From Gemmatimonadota bacterium (GTDB taxonomy: Bacteria; Gemmatimonadota; Gemmatimonadetes; Gemmatimonadales; GWC2-71-9): a DNA stretch of 23,212 nucleotides. The notes under the pieces were generated by a model. It searched no databases. It worked only from the letters and a program-made list of their open reading frames with translations, and was not told the DNA's origin. The DNA lies in assembly GCA_003220975.1 (NCBI GenBank), contig QHTX01000129.1:1-23212 (forward strand), in the 5' to 3' direction. Numbering within the stretch: position 1 is the first letter of the stretch; every line of letters starts with the position of its first letter. Shown here one piece after another: positions 14,312 through 22,260 of this stretch. The position numbers and the translations under genes were made by a program.

Positions 14312-14801
14312 CGAGCGCTCCCATGAAGCGCATTTCGTTGGTCGGCTCGAAGCCGAGCTGCTCGTACAGCGGCCGGCCCTCGAGGCTGGCGTGCAGGACG
14401 AGCCGCCCCACGCCCTGCTCGCGTGCCCACCGGATCACGTGCTCCATCAGGGCGCGCGCCGCGCCCTTCCGGCGCCAGGCGGGCTCGGTGTACACGTTGA
14501 GCACGATCGCCTCGGGGCCCTCCCGGATCGCGCCGCGGCCCGCGATGGGCCGGGGCAAGAGCGTCCGCAGCTGGACCCCCGCGCCGGCCACCACCTCGGC
14601 GCGTCCCGCGGGAGCGGCGAGCCAGGCGACGTATTCGCCCGCCTGGATCATGCGGGTCACGAGTCGCCGCGTCGCCTCGACGAGCGACGGGTATTGAGCG
14701 TCCTCCAGCTCCCCCATGTCCCGGAACATCTGGGCCCGGTGCCGCGCGATGATCGGGACGTCGGCCAGCTCGGCTCGGCGAATCGTGAACGACTCGCTCA
14801 T
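14304..14801 (-). CDS. GNAT family N-acetyltransferase
   Basis: This 165-residue acetyl-CoA-dependent acyltransferase has an unknown acceptor. It starts with the common FTIRRAELADVPIIARHR pattern (5-22). The acetyl-CoA pyrophosphate loop appears as YTEPAWRRKGAARALMEHV (104-122), and the family's C-terminal LVLHAS...PLYEQLGFEPTNEM (135-157) is present. The ATG at 14801 lies 5 nt after the stop of the VOC gene (TGA GGCGC ATG). Upstream in-frame sequence is antisense-like read-through of the VOC gene. The gene sits third in a four-gene operon. Confidence 0.9.
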   Translation of the reverse strand: MSESFTIRRAELADVPIIARHRAQMFRDMGELEDAQYPSLVEATRRLVTRMIQAGEYVAWLAAPAGRAEVVAGAGVQLRTLLPRPIAGRGAIREGPEAIVLNVYTEPAWRRKGAARALMEHVIRWAREQGVGRLVLHASLEGRPLYEQLGFEPTNEMRFMGALDG

Positions 14802-14806
14802 GCGCC

Positions 14807-15697
14807 TCAGCGGCGCCGCTTCGGCTTCGTCTTGCGAGCCGTGGACCGCTTCGCCCGCGCCTTCGTTTTCTTCGCCGGCGCCTTTTTCTTTTTCGCCGGC
14901 GGCCTCACCGCTTGGGCCGCCCGCGCGTGCACGGCGAACGCCGCGCCTTGCGGGTCGAGGCCGCCCGCGATGCGGTCGCCCCCGGGGACCTCCATCGGCC
15001 CCATCACGATCTTGCCCCCCGCGCGCGCCGCGGTCTCCGCCGCGCGATCGGCGTTGGGTACCAGCACGTAGCACAGCCAGTGAGGCGGCGCCTCGGCCGA
15101 CTTGTTGTACATCCCGCCCAGCATCGTCGTACCGCCCCCGCGCTTGAACATCCAGTAGGTGTTCCCCGGGCCCATCTCCATCGACGACGAGTGCTCCCAG
15201 CCGAACAGCGCGCGGTAGAAGTCCCACGCCCGCTTCCAGTCGGTCGTCACCAGCTCGTGCCAGGAGAACCCGCCGACCTTCACGTCGTCGCTGTCGGGCG
15301 GCGGGCTGCCGGCCGGCGCGGGCTTGAAGACGGAGAACGTCGCGCCTTGCGGGTCGGCGAGGACGGCGAACCGGCCCTCGGGGATGTCCTGCGGCGACAC
15401 GTACACCCGCGCGCCCAAGCCCTGCGCCTGCCGCACCGTCGCGTCCACGTCCGGCACGGCGACGTACGGCATCCAGTGGGGCGGCGCACCCATGCGGCGC
15501 GCTTGCTCCGGGAGGCGCATCAGCCCGCCCATCGGCGAGCTCCCGGCCATCCACAGCCGGTAGGCGGAATCGTCCTTCCTGGCTTGGACCTTCCACCCCA
15601 CGACCTTGGAGTAGAACCCGACCGCCGCGTCGGGGTCGGTCGTCATGAGCTCGTGCCACACGAAGCGGCCGCGCGGGAAGGTTGGTGGGGCGGGCAT
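14807..15697 (-). CDS. Double VOC (glyoxalase-like) domain protein with Lys/Arg/Ala-rich C-terminal tail
   Basis: This 296-residue protein contains two vicinal-oxygen-chelate domains (about 10-127 and 143-258). Each opens with WHELMTTD or WHELVTTD and closes with LADPQGATFSVF or GLDPQGAAFAVH. Such proteins resemble the CFP-30B/27 kDa antigen group of hydroxylase- or glyoxalase-like VOC proteins; the ligand is unknown. Residues 266-296 are an extra tail of Lys, Arg, Ala and Pro (for example PAKKKKAPAKKTKARAKR) like bacterial histone-H1-type tails, absent from ordinary VOC proteins. The ATG at 15697 has GAGAGG 9 nt upstream. A GTG at 15736 that overlaps the previous stop (GTGA) would add 13 residues and is the alternative. 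It lies 35 nt after the CoA ligase gene. Confidence 0.88.
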   Translation of the reverse strand: MPAPPTFPRGRFVWHELMTTDPDAAVGFYSKVVGWKVQARKDDSAYRLWMAGSSPMGGLMRLPEQARRMGAPPHWMPYVAVPDVDATVRQAQGLGARVYVSPQDIPEGRFAVLADPQGATFSVFKPAPAGSPPPDSDDVKVGGFSWHELVTTDWKRAWDFYRALFGWEHSSSMEMGPGNTYWMFKRGGGTTMLGGMYNKSAEAPPHWLCYVLVPNADRAAETAARAGGKIVMGPMEVPGGDRIAGGLDPQGAAFAVHARAAQAVRPPAKKKKAPAKKTKARAKRSTARKTKPKRRR

Positions 15698-15732
15698 GAC
15701 CAAGGTCCTCTCGAAGGGGGTGCCTGAACTTA

Positions 15733-17298
15733 TCACCCGGGCGGGGCGACCGCCCGCTCCTTGAGCATGCGTCGCAGAATCTTGCCCGACGGCGACTTGG
15801 GAATCGCGTCGATGAACTCGACGGCGCGGATCTTTTTGTAGGGCGCGACCCGCTCCGCCACATAAGCCATGAGGTCGGCGGCCGAGATGTCGCCCCGCGG
15901 TACGACGAAGGCCTTGGGAACCTCGCCGCAGTGCTCGTCGGGCAGCGGGATCACGGCCGCGTCGGCGACGGCGGGATGAGTGCGCAGCACGGCCTCCAGC
16001 TCGGCGGGCGGCACCTGGAAGCCCTTGACCTTGATCAGCTCCTTCGCCCGATCGACGATCGTGAAGTAGCCGTCCGCGTCGGCGTGGCCGATGTCGCCGG
16101 TGTGCAGCCAGCCGTCGGCGTCGAGCGTGGCCGCGGTCGCCTCCGCGTCGTTCAGGTACCCTCGCATCACTTGCGGGCCGCGGATCAAGAGCTCGCCGTC
16201 CTGATTGGGCCCCAAGTCCTCACCGCTCACGACATCCACGACGCGGCACTCGGTGCTCGGCAACAACTGGCCGACCGTACCGGCTCTCGCCTTGCCGGGC
16301 TCGTCGCTGTTCGCGTGGGTGACGGGGCTGGCCTCGGTGAGCCCGTAGCCCTGGATGAAGGCGCAGCCCACGCGCCGCGCGCACGCGGTCTCGAGCGCCG
16401 CTTCCAGGGGAGCGGCGCCACTCATCATCGCTCGCAGGCAGGACAGGTCGTAGCCGTCCACCGCCGGATGCCTGGCCAGGGCGAGCACCAGCGGCGGGAC
16501 CACGAACGCCCGAGTGATCCGTTGTCCCTGCAGCAGCGCGAGGAACGGCTCCAGCTCGAACTTCGGCATCGTCACCAGCGTCGCCCCCCGCCGCAGGGCG
16601 AGGTTCATCACGACCTGCAACCCGTAGATATGAAAGAAGGGCAGGACCGCGATGACGCGATCCTGCTCGGCGACGTGGTGCACGGCATCGGTCTGAACGA
16701 GGTTCGCCACCAGATTGCGATGCGTCAGCATCACGCCCTTCGGGAACCCGGTGGTCCCGCTCGAGTACGGCAGCGCGGCGAGGTCCCGCGCGGGCTCGAT
16801 GCGCACCGCGGGCGCGGGCGCGTCGGTCGCGAGCAGCGTCGCGAACGGCGTCGTCCCCGCCGCCGCTCCCAAGGCGATCACTTCCGTCACTCCCGCGCTC
16901 CGCGCCGCCGGCGCGGCGCGGTCGAGGAACGGCGCCACCGTGACGAGCAACTGGGCCGCCGCGTTGCGGAGCTGATATTCGACGTCCTGCTCGGTCCCAA
17001 GGGAATTGACGGTAGTGACGACGCCGCCCGCGGCCAGGGCGCCGTAGAAGGCGAGCGCGAACTCGGGGCAGTTCGGCATGAACAGGCCGAGCACGTCGCC
17101 CGTGCCGAAGCCCCGCGCCCCGAGGGCAGCCGCGACCCGCTCGACGCCTCGGGCGAGCTGCCCATAGGTCAGCGTCCGGCCGCTGGGCCCGTCGATCAGG
17201 GCGGGCTTGTCGCCGAGCCCGGTCGCCCGCTGCAACACGAGGTGGTGCAAGGGGACGTCGGGCACCGTGATGTCGGGATACGGACTCCGAAAGATCAT
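15733..17298 (-). CDS. 4-coumarate:CoA ligase-like AMP-forming acyl-CoA synthetase
   Basis: This 521-residue adenylate-forming enzyme activates a carboxylic acid as acyl-AMP and then forms the CoA thioester. Its N-terminus (MIFRSPYPDITVPDVPLHHL) is like plant-type 4CL. Motifs are the P-loop SSGTTGFPKG (179-188), GYGLTEAS (317-324), GWLHTGDIGH (396-405) with Asp401, DRAKELIKVKGFQV (416-429) with Arg417, and the C-terminal catalytic Lys506 in KSPSGKILRR. All key residues are present, so it should be active. The substrate, an aryl or fatty acid, cannot be read from the sequence. The ATG at 17298 has GAGG 6 nt upstream; a GTG four codons earlier is possible. It is the first gene of the ligase, VOC, GNAT, zinc-ribbon operon. 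Confidence 0.92.
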   Translation of the reverse strand: MIFRSPYPDITVPDVPLHHLVLQRATGLGDKPALIDGPSGRTLTYGQLARGVERVAAALGARGFGTGDVLGLFMPNCPEFALAFYGALAAGGVVTTVNSLGTEQDVEYQLRNAAAQLLVTVAPFLDRAAPAARSAGVTEVIALGAAAGTTPFATLLATDAPAPAVRIEPARDLAALPYSSGTTGFPKGVMLTHRNLVANLVQTDAVHHVAEQDRVIAVLPFFHIYGLQVVMNLALRRGATLVTMPKFELEPFLALLQGQRITRAFVVPPLVLALARHPAVDGYDLSCLRAMMSGAAPLEAALETACARRVGCAFIQGYGLTEASPVTHANSDEPGKARAGTVGQLLPSTECRVVDVVSGEDLGPNQDGELLIRGPQVMRGYLNDAEATAATLDADGWLHTGDIGHADADGYFTIVDRAKELIKVKGFQVPPAELEAVLRTHPAVADAAVIPLPDEHCGEVPKAFVVPRGDISAADLMAYVAERVAPYKKIRAVEFIDAIPKSPSGKILRRMLKERAVAPPG

Positions 17299-17322
17299 GG
17301 AGCGCCTCACCCCTCCCCGGGC

Positions 17323-17330
17323 GTTATACT
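17323..17330. promoter_or_regulatory. AT-rich island with back-to-back -10-like elements
   Basis: GTTATACT stands out in GC-rich surroundings between two divergent genes. The plus strand reads TATACT (17325-17330), 29 nt before the GTG of the esterase gene. The minus strand reads TATAAC (17328-17323), 24 nt before the ligase ATG. Both would give short leaders of about 20 nt. No good -35 hexamer is seen on either strand. Confidence 0.4.
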
Positions 17331-17359
17331 ACCGCACCTTTCCCCCGGGGGGAACGCCC

Positions 17360-18997
17360 GTGCGTTTCAGTACCACCGCCCTGCTCGCCCTGGTCGCGGC
17401 CGCACCGCTCGCTGCCCAAGGTCCCCGGTTCGAGATCACGGTGAGCCCGGCTGTCCGCAACACCCCCGTCACCGGGCGCGTGTACGTGTTCGTGAGCCGC
17501 CGCAACGACGAGGAGCCCCGGCTCCAGGTGCACCACGAAAGCGACTGCACGCCCTTCTTCGGGGTGGACGTGAGCGCGGTCGCCCCCGATGCGGTGGCCG
17601 CGATCGACGGGGCGACCCTCGGCTATCCCGTCGCGAGCCTCAAGGCCATCCCCGCGGGCGACTATTACGTGCAGGCGCTGTTGAGCGTGTACGCCGAGTT
17701 CCACCGCGCCGACGGCTACACCCTCTGGCTGCACGACGACCAGTGGGAAGGCCAGCAGTTCAACAAGTCGCCGGGCAACCTGGTGAGCGACGTGCAGCGG
17801 GTGCACCTCGACCCGCAGACCGGCTACACGGTGCGCCTGTCGCTCGTGCGCGCGCTGCCGCCGATCGAGCTGCCACCCGACACCCGCTGGGTGAAGCACA
17901 TCAAGATCCAGAGCAAGCTGCTCTCCGACTGGTGGGGCCATCCGATGTACCTCGGCGCCACCGTGCTGCTGCCGCGCGACTACGATCGCGACACGACGCG
18001 CCGCTACCCGACGGTGTACCAGCAGAGCCACTTCACCCTCAACCCGCCGTTCGGGTTCTCGACGGACAGCGTGGAAGAGACGCCGGAGCAGCGTGCGGCG
18101 CGGCTGGCCCGCACCATGCGGGAGCCCGGGTTCGAGTTCTACCGTGCGTGGCGCTCCGACGGCTTCCCGCGGATGATCGCGGTCACGTTCCAGCATCCGA
18201 CGCCCTACTTCGACGACTCCTACGCGGTGAACTCGGCCAACAACGGCCCCTACGGCGACGCGATCATGCGGGAGCTGATTCCGTATCTCGAAGACCACTT
18301 CCGCATGATTCGCCAGCCGGGAGCGCGGTTTCTCACGGGGGGCTCGACGGGGGGCTGGGAAGCGCTCGCCCTCCAGGTGTACCACCCGGACTTCTTCGGC
18401 GGCACCTGGGTGCTCTACCCCGACCCCGTCGATTTCCGGAGCTACGAGCTGGTGAACATCTACAGCGACACCAATGCGTTCGTGTACCCTGTGAGCGAGT
18501 GGATCGGCTACGAAGTGCCCGCCGAGCAGGAGGTCACGGCTCAGGGGCGCATCAGCGTGCGGATGGAGAGCCAGTTCGAGGCGGTGCTCGGCAGCCACGC
18601 GCGCTCGGGCGAGCAGTTCGCGATCTGGGAGGCGACCTACGGCCCCGTCGGCGAGGACGGCTATCCCGCGGAGCTCTGGGACCTCGGGACCGGACGCGTC
18701 CGGCGCGACGTGGCCGAGTACTTCAAGGCCCACGACTACGACCTGCGGGACTATCTCGAGCGCAACTGGGCCACGCTCGGCCCCAAGCTGCGCGGCAAGA
18801 TCCACGTGTTCACGGGCGACATGGACACGTTCTATCTGAACCTGGCCGTGTATCGCCTGGAAGAATTCCTCACCCGGGCCCGTCCGGCGGCGGACGCCGA
18901 GTTCGTGTACGGGCGGCCGATGAAGCCGCACGGCTGGCAGCCGTGGACCAACGCCGCGCTCATTCGGATCCTGGCGGCGCGGGCGGCCAAGCGCTAG
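17360..18997 (+). CDS. Secreted esterase (enterochelin-esterase/esterase-D-like alpha/beta hydrolase)
   Basis: This 545-residue exported hydrolase has a signal peptide MRFSTTALLALVAAAPLAA, with cleavage probably before QGP. Residues 22-165 form a beta-rich N-terminal domain. The alpha/beta-hydrolase domain begins near MYLGATVLLPRDYDRDTTRR (196-215). The nucleophile elbow is GGSTGGWE with Ser329. FTGDMDTFY (484-492) and KPHGW (522-526) supply the likely Asp and His524. The substrate is unknown; Fes-like and feruloyl-esterase-like enzymes share this layout. The start is taken as GTG 17360, with GGGGGGA 7 nt upstream, because it begins the signal peptide exactly. ATG 17297 would bury the signal behind 21 residues. 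Its TAG overlaps the minus-strand TAG of the TPR remnant in CTAG. Confidence 0.85.
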   Translation: MRFSTTALLALVAAAPLAAQGPRFEITVSPAVRNTPVTGRVYVFVSRRNDEEPRLQVHHESDCTPFFGVDVSAVAPDAVAAIDGATLGYPVASLKAIPAGDYYVQALLSVYAEFHRADGYTLWLHDDQWEGQQFNKSPGNLVSDVQRVHLDPQTGYTVRLSLVRALPPIELPPDTRWVKHIKIQSKLLSDWWGHPMYLGATVLLPRDYDRDTTRRYPTVYQQSHFTLNPPFGFSTDSVEETPEQRAARLARTMREPGFEFYRAWRSDGFPRMIAVTFQHPTPYFDDSYAVNSANNGPYGDAIMRELIPYLEDHFRMIRQPGARFLTGGSTGGWEALALQVYHPDFFGGTWVLYPDPVDFRSYELVNIYSDTNAFVYPVSEWIGYEVPAEQEVTAQGRISVRMESQFEAVLGSHARSGEQFAIWEATYGPVGEDGYPAELWDLGTGRVRRDVAEYFKAHDYDLRDYLERNWATLGPKLRGKIHVFTGDMDTFYLNLAVYRLEEFLTRARPAADAEFVYGRPMKPHGWQPWTNAALIRILAARAAKR

Positions 18998-19137
18998 CGG
19001 GCGAGACCGACGCGCCGGGTCAGGTCTTGGAACCTGGGATCGGGACGCACACCGTCAAACAGCGGATCGGCAGCGAGGTAGACGAGCCCGGGATCGCGTT
19101 GACGATAGGCGAACTGCAGCCACAACAGGGCTCGTTC
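18994..19137 (-). pseudogene. Orphaned C-terminus of a TPR-type kinase/cyclase-like protein
   Basis: This frame ends ERALLWLQFAYRQRDPGLVY...LAADPLFDGVRPDPRFQDL...RVGLAR (47 codons, TAG at 18994). That is the recurrent last motif of long TPR proteins fused to serine/threonine kinase, adenylate cyclase or winged-helix regulator domains, which normally end with an 'AYEQRDPGLVYLKVDPLFDPLRSDPRF' type sequence. No start codon or upstream TPR repeats exist here: just 68 nt upstream lies the stop of the DNA ligase gene in another frame. The intact motif without a body suggests a deletion remnant. A functional short peptide is unlikely. The 18998-19205 gap holds nothing else I can identify. Confidence 0.55.
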
Positions 19138-19205
19138 TGGCTGCGCGTCAGGGACATCTGGAACTCGGGAACTCGGACCTCCCAGCTCGCAAGTAGTGGG
19201 CCCGC

Positions 19206-20762
19206 CTATCCCTCCCCACCGCTGCGCCGGTGCTGCTCGCGCACCGTGGCGATGGTGTCGGCCATGGCCGGCCCTTTGTCGGGACGGTAGCGCTTGACGC
19301 GCGCGAACCGCAGCGCGAGTCCGCCGGGATACTGACGACTCGCCTGGACGTCGTTGAAGGCGACCTCGACGACGAGCTCGGGGCGCACGTACACCGTGTG
19401 CCCCCCGTCGTCGCGCCCGACCTCGAGCTCGAGCAGCTTCTGGGTCTGCCACGCGAGCATCTCGTCCGTCATCCCCTTGAACGTCTTGCCGAGCATCACG
19501 AACCGGCCGGTGTCGGGGTCGCGGGCGCCCAGGTGGAGGTTCGAGAGCCGGCCGCGGCGGCGCCCGTGGCCCCATTCGGCGGCGAGCACCACGAGGTCGA
19601 GCGTCTGGGCCGGTTTCACCTTGAGCCACGCCGCGCCGCGCGCCCCCGCTTCGTAGCGGGCACCGAGCGCCTTGGCCATCAGCCCTTCGTGACCGGCAGC
19701 GAGCGCCCGCTGGAAGAACGCCGCCGCCTGCTGCGGGTCGGCGGTCACGATGCGGGGCACGCGCTGCGCCGCGGGCACGACGTCCGCGAGCGCCGCGAAC
19801 CGCCGGGCGTAGGGCTCATCCAGGAGCGGTGCGCCGTCGGCATACAGGATGTCGAAGAAGAACGACGCGAGCGGCAGCTCGGCCCTGAGGCGGTCCACGT
19901 CGAGCTTGCGACCGAAGCGGCGCATCGTCACCTGGAACGGCAGCGGCGTGCCGTCGGGGGGGGCCCGGAGCGCGATCGCCTCACCGTCGAGAATCGTCTC
20001 GCGCAGGGGGAGACGGCGCGTCGCCTCCACCACCTCCGGCACGGCTACGGTCACGTCGTTCAGCTGGCGCGAGAAGACCCGCACGTCGTCGCCGGCCTTG
20101 TGCACCTGGATACGGGCGCCGTCGAGCTTGTATTCGAACGCGGCTTCGCCGAGCTCGGCCAGGGCTTCGGCGACGTCGGCCGCGGCCTGGGCGAGCATCG
20201 GCTGGATCGGCCGGAACAGCTCGATCCGGAAGCGCGCGAGCCCCGCAGCTCCGTCGACGAGCGCGGCCCGCGCCACGGCGGCCAGGTCGCCCGCGAGCAT
20301 CGCAGCACGGCGCACCAAGTCGGGCTCGAGCCCGGCGGCCCGCGCCACGGCTTCGGTCACGAGTCCCTCGAGCGCCCCCTGGCGCAGCTCGCCGATCAAC
20401 AACCGGAACAGGAATTCCTGCTCGTCCTGGGTCGCGCGCGCGAACAGCTCGCGCAGCAGGCGGTCCTTCGCCTGGGCCGAGCCCTTGCCGGTGGTGTGGG
20501 CGAGGCGCTCGAGCTCGGCGTCGACCTGGGCGAGCTCTATGGTCGGTGTAGCGGCCGCGCGCTCGGCCCGCACAGCCTGGAGGGCGGCGTACCCGACGCC
20601 GATCCGTCCCTGCCGGGGGGCGCCCGAGAGAAAGGCGATCGCGGTTTCGATTTCCTCAGGAGCGGCCTGCTTCAGCGAGGTGGCGAGCAGGTCGATCTTC
20701 GCGAGCCGGCCGCTCGTCTGGGCGACGCGGCGGGAGGTCTGGACGAGGTCGTCGAGGCGCAC
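19206..20762 (-). CDS. ATP-dependent DNA ligase (archaeal/LigB-type)
   Basis: This enzyme seals nicks in DNA with ATP and is 518 residues long. An N-terminal helical DNA-binding domain (about 1-190) is followed by the adenylation domain with motif I EYKLDGARIQ (210-219), whose Lys212 is the AMP-accepting residue. Later motifs are ILDGEAIA, FFFDILYADG, HEGLMAKALGARYEAG and WLKVKPAQTLDLVVLAAEWG. An OB-fold domain follows, ending near VRPELVVEVAFNDVQASRQY. This is the layout of archaeal ligases and mycobacterial LigB, without LigD polymerase or nuclease domains. The GTG at 20762 gives VRLDDLVQTSRRVAQTSGRL, matching usual family N-termini; GTGs at 20777 and 20792 are alternatives. It starts 34 nt after the flavoenzyme gene and may share its transcript. 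It is presumably an accessory repair ligase. Confidence 0.93.
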   Translation of the reverse strand: MRLDDLVQTSRRVAQTSGRLAKIDLLATSLKQAAPEEIETAIAFLSGAPRQGRIGVGYAALQAVRAERAAATPTIELAQVDAELERLAHTTGKGSAQAKDRLLRELFARATQDEQEFLFRLLIGELRQGALEGLVTEAVARAAGLEPDLVRRAAMLAGDLAAVARAALVDGAAGLARFRIELFRPIQPMLAQAAADVAEALAELGEAAFEYKLDGARIQVHKAGDDVRVFSRQLNDVTVAVPEVVEATRRLPLRETILDGEAIALRAPPDGTPLPFQVTMRRFGRKLDVDRLRAELPLASFFFDILYADGAPLLDEPYARRFAALADVVPAAQRVPRIVTADPQQAAAFFQRALAAGHEGLMAKALGARYEAGARGAAWLKVKPAQTLDLVVLAAEWGHGRRRGRLSNLHLGARDPDTGRFVMLGKTFKGMTDEMLAWQTQKLLELEVGRDDGGHTVYVRPELVVEVAFNDVQASRQYPGGLALRFARVKRYRPDKGPAMADTIATVREQHRRSGGEG

Positions 20763-20796
20763 GGGTGAAAGATGCACCCCACCCCTGCACACCGCC

Positions 20797-22260
20797 TCAG
20801 CCGGGTGGGAACCCCCGCCGCGAGATCCCGACCCGCTTGGTGAACGGGCTGTCGAACGTCCCCTGCGGGTCCAGCCGCTCGCGGACGCGGAGCCAGTCGT
20901 CGAAGCGCGGGTACATCGAGCGGACCAGGTCCCCGGTCAGGTAGTTGACCTGGCCCCAGTGCGGCCGCCCCGACAGCGCGTAGAGCGCCTCCTCATACGC
21001 GCCCAGCAGCTCGAACCCCCCCTCCGTGCCGCCCACCATGATCAGCTCGAGCATCGCCGTGTCGCGCCCTTGCATCATGGAGAGAAACGCGTCCGACGCC
21101 TTCACGAACCGCACGGAGACCGGCGCGGTCTCGTACACCTCGCCTACCCGCCGGTGCTGCTCGGCGATCGCCATGACCAGCTCCACGGCCTCGGCCGCCC
21201 GGTCCCGCGGCACCGCGATCTCCATCGAGTAGGCCGGGAGCTTGTTCGCGGCGCCGATGTTCAAGACCTTGTAGCTCACGTTCGTGTACTCGTCGTCCAC
21301 CAGCCCCTCGAGCGCCATCCGATTGATGAACTCGGGCGTGAGCTTCGGCAGCCAGTCGAACAGCACGTGCATGATCTTGGCCGTGATCGGGAGCGACGCG
21401 AAGATCTCCGACAGGGGATGCCGCTCGAGCTTGTCTTTGGGCTTCCCGACCGGCTCGGCGGTCTTGTTGCGGGTGGTGACGAGGCACTGGTGCGTGCCGT
21501 CGACCTCGTAGGGGTTGAAGAGGAACTCGTAGTGCCGGTTGTCGCGCAGCACGTCGCCCGCGCGGAGATCGGCCCTCACCTCCCGCCAGCTGCGGAGCAC
21601 GCGCACTTCTTTGAGCCAATACTTCTGCTCGACGGCGAGCGTCGCGGCGTAGATCACGCCCATGCACCCCATCCCGACGACGGTGGCGCTGAACCAGTCG
21701 TCGTCCTGCACCAGCCGGCGCTCGGGGTAGCGCTGGGCGAAGGCCGCCGGGTCGGTCGGGCCGTCGCCGCGCTCGATGTGGTACACCGCTCCGCCCCCCG
21801 CCACGAGATCAAGGGAGCGGATCTGCTCGGGCAGCGGACCGAACCCGATCCCCGAGCCGTGGGTGGAGGTGGAGATGACCCCGGCCACGGTCTGCCCGTC
21901 GTACCCTCCCATGTTCGAGAGCGCGAGCCCGTGGGCGTCGAGGTGGGCGTTCAGCTCGCGCAGCCGGATGCCCGCCTCGGCGCGGACGAGGCGGGCAGCA
22001 TCCACGCCGGAGCGGAGCAGCTGCGGCTCGAGATCGAGGATGCGGCTCAGGCCGGAGGTGTCGACGAGAAAGCCGGGCGTGAGGGCCACGTCCGACCACG
22101 AGTGCCCGGACCCGACCGCGCGTACGGTACAGCGCGACCGCTCGGCCTCCCGCACGAGCGCGACGACGTCGTCGAGCGACTCCGGGGCGTACAGCCGCAG
22201 CGGCTGGATCGCCTGATTGCCGAGGTGGTTCTTCCAGGTCTTGCGGTGCTGGACGTTCAT
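20797..22260 (-). CDS. FAD-dependent lactone-oxidase-type oxidoreductase (D-arabinono-1,4-lactone / L-gulonolactone oxidase family)
   Basis: This 487-residue member of the vanillyl-alcohol-oxidase flavoprotein superfamily has an N-terminal FAD_binding_4 domain. VGSGHSWSD (49-57) includes His53 at the usual covalent FAD attachment site, and GYDGQTVAGVISTSTHGSG (119-137) binds the dinucleotide. The C-terminal ALO domain ends YPRFDDWLRVRERLDPQGTF (450-469). The family's HWGK motif reads HWGQ (434-437). The substrate is unknown: a sugar lactone, an alditol or an alcohol. The ATG at 22260 overlaps the GMC oxidoreductase stop as ATGA. Upstream in-frame sequence is read-through of that gene. Pairing with a GMC enzyme suggests two successive FAD-dependent oxidations. 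Confidence 0.9.
   Translation of the reverse strand: MNVQHRKTWKNHLGNQAIQPLRLYAPESLDDVVALVREAERSRCTVRAVGSGHSWSDVALTPGFLVDTSGLSRILDLEPQLLRSGVDAARLVRAEAGIRLRELNAHLDAHGLALSNMGGYDGQTVAGVISTSTHGSGIGFGPLPEQIRSLDLVAGGGAVYHIERGDGPTDPAAFAQRYPERRLVQDDDWFSATVVGMGCMGVIYAATLAVEQKYWLKEVRVLRSWREVRADLRAGDVLRDNRHYEFLFNPYEVDGTHQCLVTTRNKTAEPVGKPKDKLERHPLSEIFASLPITAKIMHVLFDWLPKLTPEFINRMALEGLVDDEYTNVSYKVLNIGAANKLPAYSMEIAVPRDRAAEAVELVMAIAEQHRRVGEVYETAPVSVRFVKASDAFLSMMQGRDTAMLELIMVGGTEGGFELLGAYEEALYALSGRPHWGQVNYLTGDLVRSMYPRFDDWLRVRERLDPQGTFDSPFTKRVGISRRGFPPG

Noticed and set aside
15931..19290. Very long plus-strand open frame (over 1,100 codons) across the CoA ligase, esterase and beyond
   Set aside because: It is antisense to the ligase, out of frame with the esterase, and its translation is Arg/His/Pro/Gly-rich with no motif. 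Long stop-free shadows are expected in GC-rich DNA.
19206..20762. DNA ligase as part of a bacterial NHEJ (Ku/LigD) or defence cluster
   Set aside because: No Ku, polymerase, phosphoesterase, nuclease or helicase gene is nearby. The neighbours are metabolic flavoenzymes.
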